From contig NZ_JBFOKR010000015.1 in assembly GCF_047246645.1 (NCBI RefSeq), positions 97,098 through 161,097 on the forward strand: a stretch of DNA of 64,000 nt, read 5' to 3'. Every line of letters begins with the position of its first letter. The stretch's first letter is position 1. Made by a program: the position numbers and the translations under genes. The notes below the pieces were generated by a model that saw only the letters and a list, made by a program, of their open reading frames with translations, did no database searches and was not told the origin of the DNA. This DNA is from Ferdinandcohnia sp047246645. GTDB lineage: Bacteria > Bacillota > Bacilli > Bacillales > Bacillaceae_L. Shown piece after piece: positions 44,536 to 52,582 of the stretch.

Positions 44536-45006
44536 TTAAATATATCCTCTTGCTTTTTCGTAGAGGTATTGGATAGCATATAGGATGTATGCTTTGTAAT
44601 GGATGTAAAGAAAAAATTGAAATCGGCTAAGTCGGTTTAAGCGAATTATTTTCATTTTCTTGAAGACATCCATTATTAGAAAAGCAAATATTCCATCGGC
44701 AACCACATTGAGGAATATAAACTTTTTAAAGTTACCGAAAGAAAACTTAAGTAACCACATAGAGAGAGGCATATACGGACCAACGCTAAAAGGTAGTTCA
44801 TCTTTCAAGAAATTTTTCGGTTTATCAAAAAACTTCCACCAGCTGCGTCTATGACCGATAAGATGATTAATGATTTCAAAAACCACGATTACAATACCCG
44901 ACAACGAATACCTTTTAAAATCACGTTTTCCGATAAATAGTAACGTTAGCCAGGGAACAATTACAATACCAAGATTAAACAAGAAATGTCTCTTTGATAC
45001 CTTCAT
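44536..45006 (-). CDS. Hypothetical membrane protein
   Basis: The 156-residue product starts MKVSKRHFLFNLGIVIVPWL after GAGGTG. It has three to four hydrophobic helices and many aromatic and basic residues (FEIINHLIGHRRSWWKFFDK), ending YKAYILYAIQYLYEKARGYI. It resembles the small integral membrane proteins of the CBO0543 type but I cannot assign it. Monocistronic. Confidence 0.6.
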   Translation of the reverse strand: MKVSKRHFLFNLGIVIVPWLTLLFIGKRDFKRYSLSGIVIVVFEIINHLIGHRRSWWKFFDKPKNFLKDELPFSVGPYMPLSMWLLKFSFGNFKKFIFLNVVADGIFAFLIMDVFKKMKIIRLNRLSRFQFFLYIHYKAYILYAIQYLYEKARGYI

Positions 45007-45231
45007 GAAAATCACCTCACCCTACAATTTCTATATTATCGTATCCAAAATTGTAAAAAAAAACCGTTCATTTGAGCGTTCAAATAACTTAGTGGTTGAG
45101 AGGCAGTAATTGGTACCGTCATCTTTCATTTAAATCCCACCACATAAGCCAATGAAACAACCCCCTAACTCACAAATACTCATCAAAAATGGCCAAGTTT
45201 GTAAAGAGTATGTAAATTTTTTATTATAGTG

Positions 45232-45260
45232 TTTAGAAATGTTTATTCTCATGCTATAAT
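45232..45260 (+). promoter_or_regulatory. Sigma-A type promoter of the padR-chrA operon
   Basis: TTTAGA (-35) and TATAAT (-10) are separated by exactly 17 bases, about 60 bases before the PadR start. Confidence 0.6.
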
Positions 45261-45300
45261 ACCGATATCGAGTTCCGATATTGATTTCCTATATCATTAT
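45260..45300 (+). promoter_or_regulatory. Candidate PadR operator
   Basis: Directly after the -10 box lie CCGATATCG, CCGATATTG and CCTATATC, three related words around the CGATATCG palindrome. Their position just downstream of the promoter would allow repression by the PadR protein. Confidence 0.4.
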
Positions 45301-45317
45301 AAAAGAAGGTATAAAAC

Positions 45318-45626
45318 ATGGAAGACAAAATACTTCGTAAGCTTTTTCTTGGGTTTATTCAAATTCATATTTTACACCATGCTAAAGAGCACCCTATTTT
45401 TGGCTCTTGGATGCTTGAAGAATTAAGAGAACACGGTTATAGCATCAGCTCCGGAACCTTGTATCCGATTCTTCACAGCATGGAGTCTGATGGATTGCTG
45501 AAAAAAGAAGAGAAAAATGTGGAAGGAAAAATTAGAAAATACTATACAACAACTGAAAAAGGAAATTCGGTACTCGTAGAGGCAAGAAATAAAGCCTATG
45601 AGCTCTTTAAGGAAATCAAAGAATAA
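45318..45626 (+). CDS. PadR family transcriptional regulator
   Basis: The 102-residue product has the PadR winged helix: FIQIHILHHAKEHPIFGSWM, LREHGYSISSGTLYPILHSM, DGLLKKEEKNVEGKIRKYYT and TTEKGNSVLVEA. Size is that of the short PadR-s2 group. The chromate transporter gene follows 15 bases downstream; PadR-type ChrI-like regulators are known partners of chrA and mediate chromate-responsive induction. Repeats downstream of the promoter are likely operator sites. Confidence 0.9.
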   Translation: MEDKILRKLFLGFIQIHILHHAKEHPIFGSWMLEELREHGYSISSGTLYPILHSMESDGLLKKEEKNVEGKIRKYYTTTEKGNSVLVEARNKAYELFKEIKE

Positions 45627-45641
45627 CGAGAGGTGAACAGA

Positions 45642-46826
45642 TTGAAGAATAATAAAAGTTACGGATCTCTTCTGGAAATATTACTTGTTTCTAGTAGACT
45701 TGGTTTGACATCCTTTGGTGGCCCTGTTGCACATCTTGGGTATTTTCATGAAGAATATATCCGCAGAAGAAAATGGATGGACGAAAAAAGCTATGCAGAC
45801 TTAGTGGCGCTTTGTCAGTTCTTACCTGGTCCCGCCAGTTCACAAGTCGGGATAGGTATCGGTGTTATGCGTGCTGGTATCCTTGGCGGACTTGTCTCTT
45901 TTATTGGATTTACACTCCCTTCTGTTATTGCACTTATACTATTTGCATTGATTCTACAGGGGCTAGACATTGGTGATGCCGGATGGATACACGGCTTAAA
46001 ATTAGTCGCTGTAGCAGTTGTTGCACATGCTGTTCTTGGAATGGCTCAAAAGCTTACTCCTGATAAAACAAGGAAAGCTATTGCATTGTTGGCGCTAGTT
46101 GGCACTTTGTTGTGGCAAACTGCATTTACACAAGTTGGGGTCATTCTCATCTCAGCAATTCTAGGTTATTTAATTTACAAAGACCAAAAGGATTCTGATG
46201 AGTCTAGCATAAACTTTCCTATCTCACGTACATTTGCTTTGGTATGTTTAGCCTTATTTTTCGGGTTACTAATCTTATTACCAATATTACGAGAAATTAC
46301 CTCTCTTCACTGGATTGCCATGTTTGACAGCTTTTACAGATCTGGATCGCTCGTGTTCGGAGGAGGACATGTTGTTTTACCATTGTTAGAACGAGAATTT
46401 GTACCAACAGGATGGTTAAGTGAAGAAGCATTTTTAGCCGGATATGGTGCTGCACAAGCGGTTCCAGGACCTTTGTTTACATTTGCAGCCTACCTTGGTG
46501 CAGTTATGAACGGATGGCAAGGCGGTTTACTTGCAACTGTCGCCATCTTCTTACCTGCCTTCCTCCTTATACTAGGTACCCTTCCTTTTTGGGATTCTTT
46601 ACGTCGAAGCCCTAAAGTGAAAGGAGCTTTAATGGGTGTTAATGCAGCAGTTGTCGGAATTCTAATTTCCGCACTCTACCACCCAATTTGGACCAGTTCA
46701 ATTCTTGGACCTATTGACTTTGCTTTTGCTGCTATCCTCTTTAGTATGCTTGTATATTGGAAACTGCCACCTTGGATTATTGTTGTAACAGGAGCTGTCG
46801 GTGGAGCATTGCTATCATTACTATAA
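45642..46826 (+). CDS. chrA: Chromate transporter
   Basis: The 394-residue long-chain CHR protein carries two homologous CHR halves: LTSFGGPVAHLGYFHEEYIR with ALCQFLPGPASSQVGIGIGV in the first, and SLVFGGGHVVLPLLEREFV with YGAAQAVPGPLFTFAAYLGA in the second. ChrA exports chromate, and relatives may transport sulfate-like anions. The start is TTG 45642, eight bases after GAGAGG; the GTG at 45633 overlaps that site. It forms an operon with the PadR regulator upstream. Confidence 0.92.
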   Translation: MKNNKSYGSLLEILLVSSRLGLTSFGGPVAHLGYFHEEYIRRRKWMDEKSYADLVALCQFLPGPASSQVGIGIGVMRAGILGGLVSFIGFTLPSVIALILFALILQGLDIGDAGWIHGLKLVAVAVVAHAVLGMAQKLTPDKTRKAIALLALVGTLLWQTAFTQVGVILISAILGYLIYKDQKDSDESSINFPISRTFALVCLALFFGLLILLPILREITSLHWIAMFDSFYRSGSLVFGGGHVVLPLLEREFVPTGWLSEEAFLAGYGAAQAVPGPLFTFAAYLGAVMNGWQGGLLATVAIFLPAFLLILGTLPFWDSLRRSPKVKGALMGVNAAVVGILISALYHPIWTSSILGPIDFAFAAILFSMLVYWKLPPWIIVVTGAVGGALLSLL

Positions 46827-46829
46827 ACC

Positions 46830-46917
46830 AAAAAAGACTACCTATGTACTGCACCCCAGAAGTTAGAGTTAAAAATCTAACTTCTGGGGTGCAGTACCCT
46901 ACTTGGTAGTCTTTTTT
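46830..46917 (+). terminator. chrA terminator carrying an inserted palindrome
   Basis: Outer arms AAAAAAGACTACC and GGTAGTCTTTTTT form an intrinsic terminator. Its loop holds a separate 54-bp palindrome (46845-46898) flanked by CTA on both sides. Confidence 0.8.
46845..46898. mobile_element. Mini-palindrome resembling paired IS3/IS150-group ends
   Basis: Perfect 22-bp arms (46846-46867 and 46876-46897) are separated by GTTAAAAA. The outer end TGTACTGCACCCC resembles terminal inverted repeats of IS150-group elements as I recall them. CTA at 46842-46844 and 46899-46901 could be a 3-bp target duplication. There is no transposase, so at most a minimal remnant or non-autonomous element. Confidence 0.45.
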
Positions 46918-47034
46918 CATGACAGTTCGTTTTTATCTAATACTCTACTAAATGAATTCCAGCTATTTCAGCCGAAAAAAAGTATCCCCAAAAATAAGGC
47001 CTACTCATATTATAATTGAAAGGAGGTAATTAAA

Positions 47035-47259
47035 ATGAATAAATGGCGCCAAATGCCACTTAACCAACAAAACCAAGCTCAAATACTAGCTCAGCAAAAC
47101 TTTTTAAAGCATGCTGCATTAGAGTTACATTACGAACGACAGAAGCTGGCATTCGCAAATAATCACGAACTGTATTATCGTTATGCAGAATTACAGTACT
47201 ATCATAAATCTAGAGCATTTTTTTATAAAAGCTATTTCTCTGCCACTGCTTTTCTATAG
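47035..47259 (+). CDS. Small hypothetical protein (74 aa)
   Basis: The ATG is preceded by AAAGGAGG. The product is hydrophilic and rich in Gln, Asn, Ala, His and Tyr (MNKWRQMPLNQQNQAQILAQ...LYYRYAELQYYHKSRAFFYK), probably helical. The composition resembles small spore or coat-associated proteins of bacilli, but no family is recognised. Confidence 0.6.
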   Translation: MNKWRQMPLNQQNQAQILAQQNFLKHAALELHYERQKLAFANNHELYYRYAELQYYHKSRAFFYKSYFSATAFL

Positions 47260-47277
47260 GGTCTAATCAAAATAAAG

Positions 47278-48576
47278 CTAACTTCCAGCTGTTTTTTCAA
47301 ATTCCTCCCACTTCACAACTCTCTCTAAAATGATTGATATCAGGACTCCCATTGTTAACCCATTTGTAATAAACGGTTGAATGAGTATTGGTAAGCTTGA
47401 AAAAACTGAAGGCGATATCTTCATTAGACATACCCCTATTAATACGGGTGCGGCTAATCGTAAAATAGTATTAGAATTAAAAGTTTTTCCATTCAAACTG
47501 CTAAAAGCTGTACCAAATAACTGTAAATATGCAACAAATAAAACTGCATTTCCTACTGAAAATGGCATCGTAGTTAGGAACGAACCAAAGATTGGGATAA
47601 GACCCATTAAAGTAAGCAAGCCCCCTCCAATAAAAAATGGTTTGAGTTGAAAAATTCTTGTACTTTGTAAAAATCCAATCGAAGAAGTATATGGTGTATA
47701 AGGTACAAGTCCGAACCCTGTTCCAAATATTGTGAAGATGGTTGTAATTAAAATTGAGTTTTTAATTTGTTTTTTAGACGTTTGCTTATGTAATAGATTT
47801 GCACCTGCTTCAATAGAAGCAATCGTGTTGCTAAGATTCATGAGTACCGTAAAACAAGTTACTGCTATAATTCCATATTCTAAGTTTGGTATTCCTAATG
47901 GAAATAAAGTAAAACCCCCACCAGATGAAGTCACTGCCTTTGTTGTAGTCTCAAAAAAGAGTACATCATAAATAATCCAACCAACTACCAACCCAATTAA
48001 AATCGAAAAATTACTAATGATTTTATTTCCTTTAAGCTTTAAAAGAGCTACAAAAACAACGACACAGACTGAAAATATACTGCCAGATATGTCAATTGTT
48101 CCTTGCTCTGTTTTTGGAAACATCCCTTCAAAAAAGATAAAAATTAGCTGAAAGGTTAATAAAAAGAGATAGACTGACATTACCATTGGACTGAAAATCT
48201 TCTGTAAAAGAGAAACTCCGTTAAAAATAACTAAAATAATGGTCAATAGACAGGCAATTAGTATACCAGAGGCGATTCCACCGCCAATTTGAGGCAAACT
48301 CATTCCCATCGCTGAAGCACTTAGCCCTAAATTTAACATAACACCCCATAGCAAACCTGCATGGCCCTCCATAATCGGAAAGCGATGTCCAAGCCACCCC
48401 TGAAACACACACGCTAATCCTGTAAAAACCAAGGAGCTTCTCATCATCATTTCCGTCGTTTCAGATGATAGCTCGAATGCAGTACCTATTGAAATAGGGA
48501 CAACAACAGTGTTAGCAAAAATAAAGAACAACCATTGAATGGAAGAAAAAAAGGTTACTGAAAACTGTTTATTCAT
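47278..48576 (-). CDS. NCS2 family uracil/xanthine permease-like transporter
   Basis: The 432-residue protein has about 12-14 transmembrane helices with NCS2 features: IQWLFFIFANTVVVPISIGT at the N-terminus, RFPIMEGHAGLLWGVML (Q/E/H substrate motif), NTIASIEAGANLLHK (the N-x-x-S-x-E-like helix 10 motif) and GFGLVPYTPYTSSIGF. These proton symporters import purine or pyrimidine bases. The sequence looks like the divergent YbbY-type branch; the base transported is unknown. No purine riboswitch precedes it. Confidence 0.86.
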   Translation of the reverse strand: MNKQFSVTFFSSIQWLFFIFANTVVVPISIGTAFELSSETTEMMMRSSLVFTGLACVFQGWLGHRFPIMEGHAGLLWGVMLNLGLSASAMGMSLPQIGGGIASGILIACLLTIILVIFNGVSLLQKIFSPMVMSVYLFLLTFQLIFIFFEGMFPKTEQGTIDISGSIFSVCVVVFVALLKLKGNKIISNFSILIGLVVGWIIYDVLFFETTTKAVTSSGGGFTLFPLGIPNLEYGIIAVTCFTVLMNLSNTIASIEAGANLLHKQTSKKQIKNSILITTIFTIFGTGFGLVPYTPYTSSIGFLQSTRIFQLKPFFIGGGLLTLMGLIPIFGSFLTTMPFSVGNAVLFVAYLQLFGTAFSSLNGKTFNSNTILRLAAPVLIGVCLMKISPSVFSSLPILIQPFITNGLTMGVLISIILERVVKWEEFEKTAGS

Positions 48577-48704
48577 ACAATCACACTACTTTCTACTCTA
48601 ACGATGTCAAAAAAAACAACTAAACTACATTATAATACAAAACTCATTTTTTAAAATAGATTACTAGTAAAGGGTTGAGGTTCTATTTGGGGCGTCGTGG
48701 ATTT

Positions 48705-49334
48705 TTAAATTGCTTTGGCTCTCGCCTTATTCCATTTTCTATAAAACACTACCACAACTAAGATAAAGGCTATATAGATAACAATCCCCATAATGAATAA
48801 GGGAATGGAGGTAAATAACTGGTTACCCAAATATGCATACATAAGGGTTCCTGGTATTTTTCCAATTGCTGTCGCCAAAAAATATGTGCCAAACAGCATA
48901 GGACTCAGCCCTGAATAGATGTTAACTACTGGTGGAGGAACAATTGGTATTAATCGAACAAAGAAGACTGCGACGAATGCGTTGCGATGTATAATATCAT
49001 CAAATTTTTTGATTTTATTATTTTTGGCTATGAAATGTTGAAAGGTTTCAACAAAAAAATACCGAGCCAGCAGGAAAATGATAGCGGCAGCACCGACTGA
49101 ACCAGTCCAATTAATAGCTGTACCTAGAATGACACCATATTTCACGCCCATTAATCCAGCGAAAACTGAAAAGGGAACTACAGGAATCACTCCAAATATA
49201 ACAGCTAGTGCAAACATAAAGGGAAGTTGAGATAGATCGCTATGGTTTAACCATTCCATTACTAATTCCCTGTATACAAATGCAACACTTACCATCACTC
49301 CATAGATCAACACAAAAATAATACCTTTCCTCAT
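48705..49334 (-). CDS. TVP38/TMEM64 (VTT) family membrane protein
   Basis: The 209-residue product starts MRKGIIFVLIYGVMVSVAFV after AGGAG. VTT/SNARE-associated signatures are seen: PFMFALAVIFGVIPVVPFSV, AGLMGVKYGVILGTAINWTG, NAFVAVFFVRLIPIVPPPVV and YFLATAIGKIPGTLMYAYLG. DedA/VTT proteins are lipid scramblases or undecaprenyl-phosphate-related flippases in some members. It is the last gene of a three-gene unit with two phosphodiesterase-type enzymes, consistent with envelope lipid metabolism. Confidence 0.88.
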   Translation of the reverse strand: MRKGIIFVLIYGVMVSVAFVYRELVMEWLNHSDLSQLPFMFALAVIFGVIPVVPFSVFAGLMGVKYGVILGTAINWTGSVGAAAIIFLLARYFFVETFQHFIAKNNKIKKFDDIIHRNAFVAVFFVRLIPIVPPPVVNIYSGLSPMLFGTYFLATAIGKIPGTLMYAYLGNQLFTSIPLFIMGIVIYIAFILVVVVFYRKWNKARAKAI

Positions 49335-49358
49335 AAGCAGTCTCCTATACATGAAGTT

Positions 49359-50093
49359 TTATATTGATAATGTTGCTACCAGTGGTAAATGATCCGAAGC
49401 GAAAGGTATTTGATCAATGACCTTTACATCTACAGTCTTCAAGTCGTGACTAATGAAGATATAGTCCAATCTCATTCTCGGCTTTGTAGATGGATATGTA
49501 TTACCCAATCCACTCCCTTTCTCTTCCCACACATCTTCGAAATTCTTAGTCACCCTTTTCCAATTTCGTGAATATGGTTTCATGTTCCAATCTCCAAGGA
49601 TAATGGCAGGCGCCTCCAGTTTATTCAAAATAAACGAACTCTGTAACCAATGGGTGATTGGATTCAAGCTTAAGTGCGTTACAAATACGTTCAGTATTTT
49701 CTCATTCACTTCAATGGCCGCTTCCAGAACTGATCTGCCTTCTATTACGCGTGGCAAATAATTAAGTAAATGATTCTGACTATGTTTTAAAGGATATCGC
49801 GACAAAAGGGCATTCCCATATTGATGGTATTCATATTCTGTCTTTCTTGACTTTTTACTTAGCGACGGACTAAATGCATAAAAATAGTGTAATTCATTTG
49901 CTAGTAATTCAATTTGATCAACATAGTTACTTCGCTTTGAGAAATTTTTGTCAACTTCATTAAGACCAATAATATCTGCACCACTACTATAAATGACATC
50001 TTTAATCCTATTTAACTCAAGCTTCTTATCCGTACCTTTTCCATGATGAATATTGAATGTCATGACTTTTATCGTATCCAAAGGTTCTCTCAT
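49359..50093 (-). CDS. Endonuclease/exonuclease/phosphatase (EEP) family hydrolase
   Basis: The 244-residue protein has the EEP catalytic signature: VMTFNIHHGKGTDKKLELNR, IGLNEVDKNF with the metal-binding glutamate, VTHLSLNP, ILGDWNMKP with the Asp/Asn pair, LDYIFIS and FASDHLPLVATL with the terminal Asp-His. Members cleave phosphodiesters of nucleic acids, phosphoinositides or sphingomyelin. No signal peptide is seen. Start overlaps the upstream gene stop (ATGA), so expression is coupled. Confidence 0.9.
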   Translation of the reverse strand: MREPLDTIKVMTFNIHHGKGTDKKLELNRIKDVIYSSGADIIGLNEVDKNFSKRSNYVDQIELLANELHYFYAFSPSLSKKSRKTEYEYHQYGNALLSRYPLKHSQNHLLNYLPRVIEGRSVLEAAIEVNEKILNVFVTHLSLNPITHWLQSSFILNKLEAPAIILGDWNMKPYSRNWKRVTKNFEDVWEEKGSGLGNTYPSTKPRMRLDYIFISHDLKTVDVKVIDQIPFASDHLPLVATLSI

Positions 50094-51667
50094 TTTAGGG
50101 CTTCCTTATCCTTCACTAATCTCAAAACCCATTCCTTCAGATCCACCATTCTTTGATGTTTAGGTTCTATGTTTGTACCCGCAACAATCATTGGAAAATG
50201 TGAGTCATCCTTATGAAGAGAGCCATGACTTGCTCCTCCAACATGTCTTGGTGAACCTTCTCCTATAAATTCATATCCCGGTTTTGCATTAACAATCAAG
50301 AAAGTACCTGAATGTGAAAAGAATGAACTATATAGTCTTGCTAATCCATCTGGGTAATCTCCATACAAAATTTCATTTTCTTGCAGCACTAAGTCCATAA
50401 TTTTTTCATTTCCATCTATCGACCAGGATTGACCATACTGATCAATATACTCACCACCAGGTTGAAAGGTTAAGGTACCACTAATACCACTTTTGCTTAC
50501 AATAACCTGCTTGCCTTCTTTCCATGCCATTACATCTAACCTCGAGTCTTCTTTCAACAACTTCAAAATATCTTCGGCGCTAATTTCCTTATCCAATAAG
50601 TAAATAAACGACATTCTCTCATTTAGACCTAATACAATCTGATCATTGTTTTGAACAGGTTCTCCAATTTTATGTATCTTAAAAGTATCAAGTAGTTTTC
50701 GCAAGTCAATTAATGCTTCTTTTTTGTTATTTTTTATATAGGTCTGGCCACTATCACCCATTACCACCCAAGTATTCTTCTCAATTGCCTCTTCACATGA
50801 TGAGTACAAATTTAATAGTTCTTGTAAATGCTTATCGGCTTCCTCTATTCCTTTTGTTACATATACACCCTTCTTATGAACTTGCTTATCATTGTCTGAT
50901 AGATAAACCAATGAATAGGAAGGAAGAGTATCTTGTTGTATTAAATAGGTTAATTCCTTCGTAGCAAAACGGTCTGTAAATCCGAAGGCCTGCCAAAAAT
51001 GTGTATACTTATTATCCGGATCATTTTTTGATAATAATCCATACGAAAAATAATTTGGCGCAGGAACCTCTTCATTTTCATTCAAATAGCCAAGATATTT
51101 AAAGAGCCTTGGTACATTAAGTTGTCGACTATGGCTCCCGCGATAAACAAGAGTATTAATGGAAGATGACTGAAGTCCAAGCTCTTCATGAATCGTTTTA
51201 ACGTTCATACTTAAATGCCTTTGATTTAAGTTAAGAATGCTATCTCTCATTACTTGTTTAACACCGAGCTTTGCTATTTCCTTCCATGCGCTTCCATAGC
51301 TAACTAACCTTTGCTCCTTTTCATCAAACCAGACAAGGGCTGGAACCTTATGTTGGTCAGGATACGTACCCGTTAATAAGGTACTATCGATTGCCACTGA
51401 CATAGTTGGATAGCTACTAATCATTGAAGGGTAATAATAGCCATTCTTCATAAGAAATTCTAATGCTGGTGCCTTTCCATTCGAAATAGCACTCTGCATT
51501 GGCTCATCCATTATTGAATCAATAATGACCATGACAACTGGTTTACTAGATGATTCCACAGATACATGGTTCTGCTTTGTTATCTTCTTTGGTGAATGTA
51601 TTAAGAACATATATCCAAAGGCGAGTAAAAAGGAAAGAATGACTATCGAACTTATTACCTTTGCCAA
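50090..51667 (-). CDS. Alkaline phosphatase superfamily phosphodiesterase
   Basis: The 525-residue product begins with one membrane helix (VISSIVILSFLLAFGYMFLI), so the enzyme faces outside. The NPP-like core shows KPVVMVIIDSIMDEPM (first metal Asp), SSYPTMSVAIDSTLLTGTYP (Thr nucleophile), YLSDNDKQVHKKG (Asp/His metal pair) and GGASHGSLHKDDSHFPM (His). The usual S-D-H-G motif reads VVMGDSGQT, so one His ligand differs. TTG start, AGGAG 11 bases upstream. First gene of a coupled trio with an EEP hydrolase and a VTT protein. Confidence 0.85.
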   Translation of the reverse strand: MAKVISSIVILSFLLAFGYMFLIHSPKKITKQNHVSVESSSKPVVMVIIDSIMDEPMQSAISNGKAPALEFLMKNGYYYPSMISSYPTMSVAIDSTLLTGTYPDQHKVPALVWFDEKEQRLVSYGSAWKEIAKLGVKQVMRDSILNLNQRHLSMNVKTIHEELGLQSSSINTLVYRGSHSRQLNVPRLFKYLGYLNENEEVPAPNYFSYGLLSKNDPDNKYTHFWQAFGFTDRFATKELTYLIQQDTLPSYSLVYLSDNDKQVHKKGVYVTKGIEEADKHLQELLNLYSSCEEAIEKNTWVVMGDSGQTYIKNNKKEALIDLRKLLDTFKIHKIGEPVQNNDQIVLGLNERMSFIYLLDKEISAEDILKLLKEDSRLDVMAWKEGKQVIVSKSGISGTLTFQPGGEYIDQYGQSWSIDGNEKIMDLVLQENEILYGDYPDGLARLYSSFFSHSGTFLIVNAKPGYEFIGEGSPRHVGGASHGSLHKDDSHFPMIVAGTNIEPKHQRMVDLKEWVLRLVKDKEALK

Positions 51668-51775
51668 AGGAAAATCAACTCCTGACCTGTTTACGAAAAA
51701 AACTATACTAGTAATCTTTGTTATCTTAGGAAGGATTATTCTTTTAGGAATTGGTTTGTTATTTTTACATAAAAA

Positions 51776-51824
51776 AACTGCACCTCCATCGTTAGATTAT
51801 TGTCCAACAATTTTTGGTGCAGTT
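51776..51824 (-). terminator. Terminator of the 51853 gene
   Basis: AACTGCACC and GGTGCAGTT arms with a long, partly self-complementary loop; the minus strand then has TTTTTTT. Confidence 0.65.
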
Positions 51825-51852
51825 CATAATGTTCGGTGTGTTGATTCTGCTT

Positions 51853-52155
51853 TTATAACTCAAGTTTCTCCAACAGCCAATCCTGGATCTCATCTTTTGT
51901 TTCGTTACCAACCTTTAGTGTACCTAATACGACGCCTTTTCCAATAATCTGTATTTCAGGTGCTGCAACGTCCTTTGTTATATTAATACTATAAGTGACT
52001 GTTTCAATGTGACGAATTGGTATTCTGTTAATGTTAATAATTCCATCAGTAACTAAATATCCATCATCAGTAAGTGTTATTTTATTTTTCTTCCATGAAA
52101 ATTCATTAGATGAAACCTTTTTCTTTTGTGATTCTTTAGAACCAAATAAACCCAT
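51853..52155 (-). CDS. Small conserved hypothetical protein (PH-like)
   Basis: The 100-residue cytoplasmic product starts MGLFGSKESQKKKVSSNEFS and continues with beta strands (ITLTDDGYLVTDGIININRI, HIETVTYSINIT, EIQIIGKGVVLGTLKVGNE) and a final helix DEIQDWLLEKLEL. That order resembles a PH/GRAM-like fold. GAGAGGGG precedes the ATG. Function unknown. Confidence 0.65.
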   Translation of the reverse strand: MGLFGSKESQKKKVSSNEFSWKKNKITLTDDGYLVTDGIININRIPIRHIETVTYSINITKDVAAPEIQIIGKGVVLGTLKVGNETKDEIQDWLLEKLEL

Positions 52156-52297
52156 GTAATCGCACCCCTCTCTATAATTTATATTATCAGAAATAGAGCG
52201 TCATTTGTAAGAAAAATGGAAATTCTTGTCGAAAACGGGAAAAGAGTCCTATTTTCCTTTAACATCTATGCAGATTTTTAATAAAGAATTATTTTTA

Positions 52298-52327
52298 TTG
52301 ACAGTACAAGCGATTATCGGATAATAT
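52298..52327 (+). promoter_or_regulatory. Sigma-A promoter of the riboswitch transcript
   Basis: TTGACA at 52298-52303 and TAATAT at 52322-52327 with an 18-base spacer (17 to ATAATA). Transcription would begin near 52335, before the glycine aptamers. Confidence 0.75.
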
Positions 52328-52359
52328 TCTTATGAATTTAAGAATACTCGCGGACGATT

Positions 52360-52530
52360 ATTGTGGGAGAGAACGTATCTAACGTCACCGAAGGGGCAAA
52401 TCTTAACAAAAGGCTAATCTCTCAGGTAAAAAGACCACAGTAAGACGCTTCTCTGGAGAGCGCTGGTAAGCCACCCAAGGGGTAACACCTTCTAGATTAG
52501 GTAAAACTCTCAGGTACAAGGACAGAGATA
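52360..52530 (+). promoter_or_regulatory. Tandem glycine riboswitch
   Basis: Two glycine aptamers in series. The first has GGGAGAGAACG, CACCGAAGGGGCAAATC and CTCTCAGGTAAAAAGACCAC. The second has CTCTGGAGAGCGCTGG, CCACCCAAGGGGTAACACC and ACTCTCAGGTACAAGGACAG. These are the family's consensus blocks in the right order. It precedes a TRIC/UPF0126 gene. About 50 bases separate the second aptamer from the start codon, and no clear terminator is visible, so control may be translational. Confidence 0.95.
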
Positions 52531-52582
52531 AAGGATTCTCAGTTTTTGTATGATGTTTTACTTTGGATTAGGGGGTTTTTTT

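Noticed and set aside
37721..45006. Possible defence island in the MoxR region
   Set aside because: MoxR, DUF58 and DUF4350 are envelope-type genes here; there are no nuclease, methylase, reverse transcriptase or integrase genes nearby.
48577..48704. Possible purine riboswitch before the NCS2 permease
   Set aside because: The aptamer core words are absent; only an AT-rich leader with a TATAAT-like box is seen.
51525..51947. Plus-strand ORF of 140 codons across the promoter side of the phosphodiesterase gene
   Set aside because: It runs antisense over two supported genes and the terminator between them; no ribosome site.
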